A DNA stretch of 64,000 nt from Candidatus Omnitrophota bacterium (GTDB taxonomy: Bacteria; Omnitrophota; Gorgyraeia; 2-01-FULL-45-10), in contig JAUYPN010000014.1 in the NCBI GenBank assembly GCA_030695725.1, positions 1 to 64,000 on the forward strand, in the 5' to 3' direction. A program made the position numbers and the translations under genes. Positions 58,010 through 64,000 of this stretch are shown piece after piece; position 1 is the stretch's first letter; each line of letters starts with the position of its first letter. The notes under the pieces were generated by a model. The model was not told where the DNA came from, did no database searches, and worked only from the letters and a program-made list of their open reading frames with translations.

Positions 58010-58477
58010 ATGAAGAAGCATTTTGTGTGCATAACGGTCATCTTTGCGTTAATGACTTTATCGGCCATGTCGGCGTTCTCTCAAGGCCCAGAGTCTCCCG
58101 CCAAGGACAACACGGCCCCGTCTCAAGGGACGCAGGAAGCGGCGGTTCAGGCCCCCCAGGCCGTTCCGGCGGAAGCGGCTGCCAGGACGAATGAGCTCTC
58201 CATTTACGGCGAGGTTCAGGCCGTTAATGTACAGGGCGCCTCGATGTCAGTTCAGTATTATGACTATGACAATGACGAAGAGAAGACCCTGGAAGTCTCT
58301 CTCGATAAAGATTCTCGGCTGGAAAACGTGAAGGCGATCGGCGAAGTCAAGAAGGGCGATTGGGTGGATGTCACATACACCGTGGCCGGCGGCAGGAATA
58401 TGGCCAAGTCGGTCAGCGTTGAGACCGAAGAGGTCGGCGCGGAAGAGAATGCTCCGGTAAATATCACTGACGAATAG
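58010..58477 (+). CDS. Small secreted protein of unknown function
   Basis: 155 aa from ATG 58010, chosen for GAGGAGGTG upstream; a longer frame from 57956 covers the promoter. Signal peptide 1-24 (ends SAMSAFSQG), Ala/Pro/Gln-rich stretch to about 60, then a small beta domain (LSIYGEVQAVNVQGASMSVQ, KKGDWVDVTYTVAGG) like an OB-fold or DUF5666-type barrel. The last part is acidic. The DUF4912 gene starts 18 nt after its stop. Confidence 0.75.
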   Translation: MKKHFVCITVIFALMTLSAMSAFSQGPESPAKDNTAPSQGTQEAAVQAPQAVPAEAAARTNELSIYGEVQAVNVQGASMSVQYYDYDNDEEKTLEVSLDKDSRLENVKAIGEVKKGDWVDVTYTVAGGRNMAKSVSVETEEVGAEENAPVNITDE

Positions 58478-58495
58478 CGCCATAAGGAGGCCCTT

Positions 58496-59302
58496 TTGCG
58501 TACAAAGGAAAAAAAGCAATTCAGGTTTCCTCAGGGATATGGCGATCAAAAAATAGTCATATTGGTGCGCGATCCTTGGTGGATATTCGCATACTGGGAG
58601 ATACGCCGCGAAAGAGAAGAAGAGATAATAAGTAAGATAAAGAGCGCCGGCGACTCTCCCGTCAAGACGGTCCTGCGCGTCTACGATGTTACCGACGTAA
58701 ATTTCAATGGAAAGAACGCGCATTCCCATTTTGACATAGAGCTGAGGGGCCTTGCCGCCAACTGGTATATAAACGTCGGCTCTCCCGACAGGTCCTGGAT
58801 AGTCGATATAGGCATAATCACAAAGAACGGCTCCTTCTACCTCCTCGCCAGATCCAATACGGTAAAGACTCCCAGATATGGCATGTCCGACAAATTAGAC
58901 GCCGAATGGATGATGCCGGAGGAAGACTACTGGAAGATGTTCGGGCTCTCCGGGGGCTTCGGCGTGGGCAAGGGTTCTCTGGAAGTGAGAGAGATGGTGA
59001 AGAAGAGGCTCGAAGAGCAGATCACCTCCGCGCAAATATCGAGCGGCGCCTCGTTTTACAGAAAAATGCAGGAGAGGAAATTCTGGCTGGTCGTTAATAC
59101 GGAGCTTATAGTCTACGGAGCGACTGAGCCCGATGCTAAACTCACTGTGCAGGGAAAAGATGTAAAGCTCGAGCCGGATGGAACATTCACGTTAAGGTTT
59201 TCTTTACCGGATGGTAAACAGGTTATACCGGTAGAAGCCGTCTCCTCGGATGGCATTGACCACCGCAAGATCACGCCGATAGTCACGAGAAAGACGGAAT
59301 AG
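58496..59302 (+). CDS. DUF4912-domain protein
   Basis: 268 aa. TTG start supported by AAGGAGG 7 nt upstream. The DUF4912 words are clear: VRDPWWIFAYWEI near 22-34, VLRVYDVTDV near 60, WYINVGSPDRSWIVDIGI near 85. A second beta-rich region (about 195-260, LIVYGATEPDAKLTVQG) looks like an Ig- or carbohydrate-binding fold. DUF4912 genes often lie directly before GH57 branching enzymes, as here (6 nt gap), so a role in alpha-glucan handling is likely. Confidence 0.85.
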   Translation: MRTKEKKQFRFPQGYGDQKIVILVRDPWWIFAYWEIRREREEEIISKIKSAGDSPVKTVLRVYDVTDVNFNGKNAHSHFDIELRGLAANWYINVGSPDRSWIVDIGIITKNGSFYLLARSNTVKTPRYGMSDKLDAEWMMPEEDYWKMFGLSGGFGVGKGSLEVREMVKKRLEEQITSAQISSGASFYRKMQERKFWLVVNTELIVYGATEPDAKLTVQGKDVKLEPDGTFTLRFSLPDGKQVIPVEAVSSDGIDHRKITPIVTRKTE

Positions 59303-59308
59303 CCCATT

Positions 59309-60898
59309 ATGCCCAAAGGATATCTCTCGATAGTTCTTCACGCGCACCTTCCTTATATCCGCCACCCTGAACACGAAAATTTTCTTGAAGAGGACTGGTT
59401 CTTCGAAGCCATAACGGAAACATATATACCCCTGATAAGGGCTTTCGGCGCTCTCGTCAGGGATAACATAGATTTCAGACTCACCATCTCGATATCCCCG
59501 ACGCTTATGTCCATGTTCATGGACGAGCACCTCCAGGGTAAGTACATAAAACACATAGATAAACTCATAGAGCTCTCCTGTAAAGAGATAGAGCGCACCA
59601 AGTGGGATCCGGCCTTCAACAAGCTTGCGCACATGTACCACAACACCTTTATCGATTCGAAGCGCATATTCGTGGACGAATATAAGAAGGACCTCAACCG
59701 GGCGTTCAAGCGTTTTCAGGACCTGGGAAGGCTCGAAGTCATCACATGCTGCGCGACGCACGGGTACCTGCCGCTGATGGAGGTTGAGAGGAAGGCTTCC
59801 GTAAGAGCTCAGGTAAAAGTGGCCGCCGACCTTTATCAAAAAGTTTACGGAAAGCGTACTTTAGGTATATGGCTGCCCGAGTGCGGATATAATCCGGGCG
59901 ACGAGGAGATACTTAAAGAAGAGGGCATCAAATACTTTTTTGTGGATACCCACGGCATCCTCTTCGGCGCTCCGCGTCCGAGGTTCGGGGTCTTTAATCC
60001 GTATATGTGCAAGAACGGCGTCGCGGTGTACGGCCGTGATATGGAGACGTCGAAAGCCGTCTGGAGCGCCGTGGAGGGCTATCCCGGAGATTATGCCTAC
60101 AGGGAATTTTACAGAGATATAGGTTTCGACCTGGAATATGAATATATAAAGCCGTATATAAACCCCGACGGTGTAAGAATAAATACCGGCATAAAATATT
60201 ACAGGATCACCGGCACGGGAGGCAATAAGGAGCCTTACGATCCGGATGCGGCGAGAGAGAAGGCCGCCTATCATGCGGGAAATTTTATGTTCAACAGGGA
60301 GAAGCAGGTTGAGTTTTTGCAGGCCCAGATGGGCGGCAGGCTTCCGATATTAGTCTCTCCTTACGACGCCGAGCTTTACGGCCATTGGTGGTACGAAGGC
60401 CCCGAATGGCTCGAGTTCCTTGTGCGCAAGATCAAGTATGACCAGAATACGCTCGCTCTTGCCACTCCGGGCGATTATCTTAAACTCTATAAGAAGTTCC
60501 AGGTGCTCGCCCCGGCGTATTCGAGCTGGGGATGGAAGGGCTACTCCGAGGTGTGGCTTGAGGGCTCCAATGACTGGGTCTATCGTCATGTCCATAAGAT
60601 GACCGAAAGAATGGTGGAACTTGCCGGATCCTTCAAGAATGCCAAGGGGCTTTTGCGCCGCGCGCTGAATCAGATGGCCAGAGAGCTTCTTCTGGCGCAG
60701 TCGAGCGACTGGGCTTTCATAATGAAGACCGGCTCCCACGTGCCTTACGCGGTGGAACGGTTAAGGGAACATACCGAGCACTTCACTGAAATTTACGAAG
60801 AGATAAAAGAGGATTCCATTGATGAAGCGTATATCAAGGAATGTGAAGACAAATATAATATCTTTCCGGACATAGATTACTCCGTATACAGTCCTTAA
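59309..60898 (+). CDS. GH57 1,4-alpha-glucan branching enzyme (with DUF1957)
   Basis: 529 aa. GH57 motif 1 HAHLPYIRH near 11, catalytic Glu in GIWLPECGYNPG near 190, catalytic Asp in VSPYDAELYGHWWYEGPEWL near 352, and the C-terminal helical DUF1957 domain (about 430-525, WAFIMKTGSHVPYAVER). The layout is that of Thermus/Thermotoga-type branching enzymes. It makes alpha-1,6 branches in glycogen in the cytoplasm. The second GH57 gene starts at the base after its stop codon. Confidence 0.9.
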   Translation: MPKGYLSIVLHAHLPYIRHPEHENFLEEDWFFEAITETYIPLIRAFGALVRDNIDFRLTISISPTLMSMFMDEHLQGKYIKHIDKLIELSCKEIERTKWDPAFNKLAHMYHNTFIDSKRIFVDEYKKDLNRAFKRFQDLGRLEVITCCATHGYLPLMEVERKASVRAQVKVAADLYQKVYGKRTLGIWLPECGYNPGDEEILKEEGIKYFFVDTHGILFGAPRPRFGVFNPYMCKNGVAVYGRDMETSKAVWSAVEGYPGDYAYREFYRDIGFDLEYEYIKPYINPDGVRINTGIKYYRITGTGGNKEPYDPDAAREKAAYHAGNFMFNREKQVEFLQAQMGGRLPILVSPYDAELYGHWWYEGPEWLEFLVRKIKYDQNTLALATPGDYLKLYKKFQVLAPAYSSWGWKGYSEVWLEGSNDWVYRHVHKMTERMVELAGSFKNAKGLLRRALNQMARELLLAQSSDWAFIMKTGSHVPYAVERLREHTEHFTEIYEEIKEDSIDEAYIKECEDKYNIFPDIDYSVYSP

Positions 60899-62569
60899 AT
60901 GATAACCCGCTTTAAAAAACTATCCATAGCTTTTCTCTGGCACATGCACCAACCGTGCTATAAAGACACCGTCACCGGCAAGTATCTTCTGCCCTGGGTG
61001 CGTTTCCACGCCGTGAAGGACTATTTTCCCATGGCCGCTCTTCTTCAGGGATTCGACAACGTCAGAGCGACGTTCAACCTCGTCCCGTCCTTATTGGAAC
61101 AGATAAACGACTACGCGCTCAATGGCGCGACCGATATATTTCTCGACCTGGCGGCAAAGAAGGCCTCATCGCTTACCCTCGACGACAAATTGGATATACT
61201 GGAGAACTTTTTCAGGGTCAACTTCAAGCATTTTATAGAGCCCAATGAGCGCTATACCGAGCTTCTCATGAAGAAGGGCCCGTATAATACTTCCGACAAG
61301 TCGTTAAAAAGAATAGTAAATAGCTTTTCGGATCAGGATATGCTGGACCTGCAGGTGCTCTTTAATCTCGTATGGTTCCACTCGATCAGCATAGACGAGG
61401 ATATGAACTTAAAGGATCTGATACGTAAGGCATCCTCCTACACCGAAGAAGATAAGGAGTATGTGCTGCTGAAGCAAAAAGAGATAATCTCCCAAGTCAT
61501 ACCTCTTTACAGAAAACTTCAGGATGCCGGACATATAGAGATATCGGCGGCTCCTTTTTATCACCCCATAACTCCGCTTCTTTGCGACACATCGATAGCC
61601 AGGATCTCGATGCCGGATATCGGCCTTCCAAAAAGAAGGTTCTCCCATCCCGAGGACGCCCGGTGGCATATCGGGGAGGCTATTAAATATCACGAGGAGC
61701 AGTTTGGGTCCGCGCCTCGCGGCATGTGGCCTTCCGAGGGCAGCGTATCCGATGAAGCCCTGGAGATCATGGCTTCAAACGGCATAAAGTGGGCCGCCAC
61801 GGACGAAGATATACTCTTTAAAAGCTTAAGTTTGCAGGGCGCCAAACGTAGGCACGCTTCGCATCCGGACAGAAGGATCGTATACGAGCCGTATAAATTC
61901 AAAAAGGGCTCAAACTCCTTGTCGCTCATATTCAGGGACAAGAACCTGTCGGATATCATAAGCTTCAACTACAATTCGTGGGATCAGAAAGCGGCAGCCG
62001 AAGATCTAATGGCGCACTTTAGAAGGATATCCGGGAATCTGAGGCGCGGGACAGACAGGCCGTTGGTCACGATAGCGATGGACGGGGAGAACGCGTGGGA
62101 ATTTTTTGCGGATAACGGCAGGACATTCTTTGAGGCTCTGTACGAAGATCTCGATGATGATGACGAATTAGAGGCCGTTACCATCAGCGATCATCTGGGG
62201 CTGGGAGGCACCAGGCGCAAGACCCTCGATACCGTATTTCCCGCATCATGGATAAACCATGACTTTAAGGTATGGATAGGCGAGGAGCAGGACAACGTAT
62301 CATGGGATTACCTGTCCGCGGTGAGGAAGGACCTCGTAAAATACACCAAAGAACTTGAGAAGGCCGGCGAGGGCAAGAGCGAACATCTGCGCAAAGCCTG
62401 GAGAGAGTTTTACATAGCCGAAGGCAGCGACTGGAACTGGTGGTATAGCGGGAAGGCGCACATGGGATCCGACAATCCTTTTGATAAATTGTACAGGATG
62501 CACCTGCAGAACGTATACAAATACCTCAAAAAGGGCGTCCCGGACTTTTTAAAGATTTCTATTGCGTAA
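60899..62569 (+). CDS. GH57 alpha-amylase/amylopullulanase-like enzyme
   Basis: 556 aa. GH57 motif 1 LWHMHQPCYKD near 13, catalytic Glu in MWPSEGSVSDEALE near 280, catalytic Asp in AMDGENAWEFF near 395, and WYSGKAHMGSD near 520. No signal peptide, so it acts inside the cell, probably in glycogen breakdown or chain transfer together with the branching enzyme and MalQ. It starts directly after the branching enzyme gene and ends before a separate promoter. Confidence 0.9.
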   Translation: MITRFKKLSIAFLWHMHQPCYKDTVTGKYLLPWVRFHAVKDYFPMAALLQGFDNVRATFNLVPSLLEQINDYALNGATDIFLDLAAKKASSLTLDDKLDILENFFRVNFKHFIEPNERYTELLMKKGPYNTSDKSLKRIVNSFSDQDMLDLQVLFNLVWFHSISIDEDMNLKDLIRKASSYTEEDKEYVLLKQKEIISQVIPLYRKLQDAGHIEISAAPFYHPITPLLCDTSIARISMPDIGLPKRRFSHPEDARWHIGEAIKYHEEQFGSAPRGMWPSEGSVSDEALEIMASNGIKWAATDEDILFKSLSLQGAKRRHASHPDRRIVYEPYKFKKGSNSLSLIFRDKNLSDIISFNYNSWDQKAAAEDLMAHFRRISGNLRRGTDRPLVTIAMDGENAWEFFADNGRTFFEALYEDLDDDDELEAVTISDHLGLGGTRRKTLDTVFPASWINHDFKVWIGEEQDNVSWDYLSAVRKDLVKYTKELEKAGEGKSEHLRKAWREFYIAEGSDWNWWYSGKAHMGSDNPFDKLYRMHLQNVYKYLKKGVPDFLKISIA

Positions 62570-62589
62570 TCTCTGGAAAGTTGTATAAT
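62562..62589 (+). promoter_or_regulatory. Promoter of the DUF2934 gene
   Basis: TTGCGT (62562-62567), 16-nt spacer, TATAAT (62584-62589). Confidence 0.55.
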
Positions 62590-62619
62590 GGACCCCATAT
62601 GGAAAGGGGGGACGTAGTT

Positions 62620-62808
62620 ATGGCAAGGATATCAACCATAAAGCTTGGCAGATCTTCAAATCCATCCATGTCGACCGAAGATTTGAATAAGCTGGTAGCG
62701 AAGAAGGCGTACGAGCTTTACGAAAAGAGAGGCCGCAAATCGGGACATTCTCTAAATGACTGGTTAGAAGCGGAGAGGATCGTAAAGGGTAAGTTCTGCG
62801 GCAAATAG
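62620..62808 (+). CDS. DUF2934 protein
   Basis: 62 aa from ATG 62620 (GAAAGGGGGG upstream). Signature of the family: KKAYELYEKRGRKSGHSLND and WLEAERIV. These small, basic proteins are common in deltaproteobacteria and candidate phyla; role unknown. A longer frame from 62581 would include the promoter -10 box and is rejected. Confidence 0.85.
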   Translation: MARISTIKLGRSSNPSMSTEDLNKLVAKKAYELYEKRGRKSGHSLNDWLEAERIVKGKFCGK

Positions 62809-62833
62809 GATTTTTCAGACCCGTTAAATTTAT

Positions 62834-62866
62834 AAAGGCAGGGTGTATTTCGCCCTGCCTTTCTTG
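62834..62866 (+). terminator. Rho-independent terminator
   Basis: AAAGGCAGGG (62834-62843) with CCCTGCCTTT (62853-62862), 9-nt loop, then CTTG and T residues. Confidence 0.75.
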
Positions 62867-62907
62867 TTCTTTATCCGGTTTCATGATATAATAATAGGCT
62901 AATAATC

Positions 62908-63501
62908 ATGGATAATTTCCTGCTTTCATTCATACCCATATTCGTGGCGATGGACGCTATAGGGATACTTCCTATGTTCATCGGGTTCACCGAACATCTC
63001 AAAAAAAGAGAGAGACAGCGCACGATCATCCAGTCGATCATAACCGCTTTCATAATAGGTATAGTATTCCTCTTCCTGGGCAGATGGATATTTAAGATAC
63101 TCGGCGTGCAGGTATCGGACTTCAAGATAGCGGGCGGCGCGGTGCTCCTGGCAATATCATTAAGAGATATATTGCAGCATGAGAGGGCACGCAGGCTCCC
63201 GAGCGAGACGATGGGGGCCGTTCCTATCGGCACGCCCCTCGTGGTGGGCCCCGCCGTTCTTACCACCATAATTATACTGCTCGATTCCTACGGCCCCTAC
63301 ATGACTGTGCTCTCCTTCGTAATAAATCTCATGTTCACCTGGATCGTATTTCATTACGCCGCGAATATATCCAACTTTCTGGGCAAGGCGGGCTCGAAGG
63401 CATTTTCGAAGATAGCGAGCCTTCTTTTGGCCGCCATAGCCGTTATGATGATGCGCAAAGGGATCATCGATACTATAGCGCTCTTCTCGGGGAAAGTTTA
63501 A
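62908..63501 (+). CDS. MarC-family membrane protein
   Basis: 197 aa with six predicted membrane helices. Family words: FVAMDAIGILPMFIGFTE at the N-terminus, GGAVLLAISLRDIL near 75, and PIGTPLVVGPAVLTT near 107-121. TATAAT (62887-62892) lies 15 nt before the ATG and gives a very short leader. The family was once linked to multiple antibiotic resistance, but the function is not established. Confidence 0.9.
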   Translation: MDNFLLSFIPIFVAMDAIGILPMFIGFTEHLKKRERQRTIIQSIITAFIIGIVFLFLGRWIFKILGVQVSDFKIAGGAVLLAISLRDILQHERARRLPSETMGAVPIGTPLVVGPAVLTTIIILLDSYGPYMTVLSFVINLMFTWIVFHYAANISNFLGKAGSKAFSKIASLLLAAIAVMMMRKGIIDTIALFSGKV

Positions 63502-63526
63502 ACAAAAGAAAGGGAATAAGTCGAAA

Positions 63527-64000
63527 ATGACCTGGTTATTCATAAAAGGCGGCCCTGTAATGTATCCGATACTGTTGGCCTCGATCCTGGGGCTTGCGGT
63601 AATAATAAAGAAGCTGTGGGAGCTATACAGCATGAGGCTCAATGTGCAGAAGTTCTCCAAAGAGATATTTGCGCTTCTTACGGTACATGAATTTGATAAA
63701 GCGTTAAAGCTTTGCGAGAAGAGATCGAAGCATCCGATAGCCGTACTCTTCAAGGCGGGTATAGAAAGACGCTCCCTGCCGGTAAGCGATCTTGAAAGGC
63801 TCCTGGAGAGGATGGGGGGCGGCGAGATGAACAGGATCGAGAAGCATATAGGGGGGCTCATATCGGTAATAGGCATAGAGCCGCTTCTCGGATTTTTGGG
63901 TACGATCACGGGCCTGATACGCGCCTTTATGGCCTGGGAACAGGCCGGCTCCAATATAACGGTATCGGCGCTCGCCTCCGGCATTTACGAGGCTATGATA
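63527..64000 (+). CDS. ExbB/TolQ-type proton channel subunit, 3' end outside the window
   Basis: The first 158 codons are present and the frame is open at the right edge. One membrane helix near 10-28 (YPILLASILGLAVI) is followed by a cytoplasmic helical region and the conserved block IGGLISVIGIEPLLGFLGTITGLIRAF that begins the second helix of MotA/TolQ/ExbB proteins. GAAAGGGAAT lies before ATG 63527. It energises outer-membrane transport or division with an ExbD/TolR partner that should follow. Confidence 0.85.
   Translation, partial: MTWLFIKGGPVMYPILLASILGLAVIIKKLWELYSMRLNVQKFSKEIFALLTVHEFDKALKLCEKRSKHPIAVLFKAGIERRSLPVSDLERLLERMGGGEMNRIEKHIGGLISVIGIEPLLGFLGTITGLIRAFMAWEQAGSNITVSALASGIYEAMI

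Noticed and set aside
63160..63984. 274-aa minus-strand reading frame opposite MarC and ExbB/TolQ
   Set aside because: It lies over two well-recognised plus-strand genes, has no family features, and its composition is that of an antisense shadow.
1..64000. tRNA, rRNA, CRISPR array or transposase genes
   Set aside because: I looked for cloverleaf ends, repeat-spacer patterns and transposase motifs on both strands and found none that could be supported.

Overview
The window looks like a chromosome segment of a strictly anaerobic, Gram-negative-type (diderm) bacterium. Supporting signs are a TolC/RND efflux set, several lipoproteins, OmpA and ExbB/TolQ proteins, together with rubrerythrin, a short hybrid-cluster protein, flavodiiron protein, superoxide reductase, rubredoxin and a ferredoxin-dependent 2-oxoacid oxidoreductase. 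Very large multidomain proteins and many short palindromic repeats fit the candidate phylum Omnitrophota (OP3). That placement is inference from gene style, not from a marker gene. No rRNA, tRNA, CRISPR array or transposase was seen. All recognised genes are on the plus strand except one small gene of the DUF167/YggU family at about 36.9 kb.

Layout. 0-7.2 kb is AT-rich and looks acquired: a giant protease-like protein cut by the left edge, a 1-kb non-coding stretch with a candidate structured RNA and a decayed ORF, a secreted PLD-like protein, and a YhcG-type nuclease bracketed by 25-bp direct repeats. 7.2-11 kb holds small housekeeping and stress genes (YgjP-type peptidase, GYD protein, TtcA-like enzyme, cyclophilin, rubrerythrin) and a truncated hydrolase. 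11-18.4 kb is a tightly overlapped operon with two GH3-type acyl-adenylating enzymes, an SDR, a Cys-nucleophile alpha/beta hydrolase and an enolase-superfamily enzyme, ending in a transporter remnant. 18.5-27 kb carries a radical SAM protein, NYN nuclease, MFS exporter, HemW, a GH77 glucanotransferase and a REC-GAF-GGDEF-HD-GYP signalling protein.

27.1-33.6 kb is a MarR-controlled TolC/adaptor/RND efflux operon with a perfect palindromic operator. 33.7-40.5 kb has GreA, an RNA methyltransferase, a thioesterase-Nudix fusion, a Ski2-like helicase, an OmpA-LysM protein and a PTS EIIA. 40.8-45.9 kb is a second giant exported protein with HEAT-like repeats. 46.2-56.9 kb is a 16-gene anaerobic oxidative/nitrosative stress island led by an Fe-S Rrf2 regulator with its own operator. 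57-64 kb has two lipoproteins, a small secreted protein, DUF4912, two GH57 enzymes, a DUF2934 protein, MarC and the start of an ExbB/TolQ gene.

Three features stand out. First, a double-hairpin element is present in six copies whose stems differ but stay complementary; three copies lie in frame inside protein genes. Second, the first giant protein appears to combine an HExxH peptidase, a JAMM-like HxH module and a region resembling N-terminal asparagine amidohydrolase (NTAN1). Third, the two-GH3 operon looks like an undescribed amide-conjugate pathway. In addition, several genes have a TATAAT-like box 6-7 nt before the start codon and no ribosome-binding site, which suggests leaderless transcripts.
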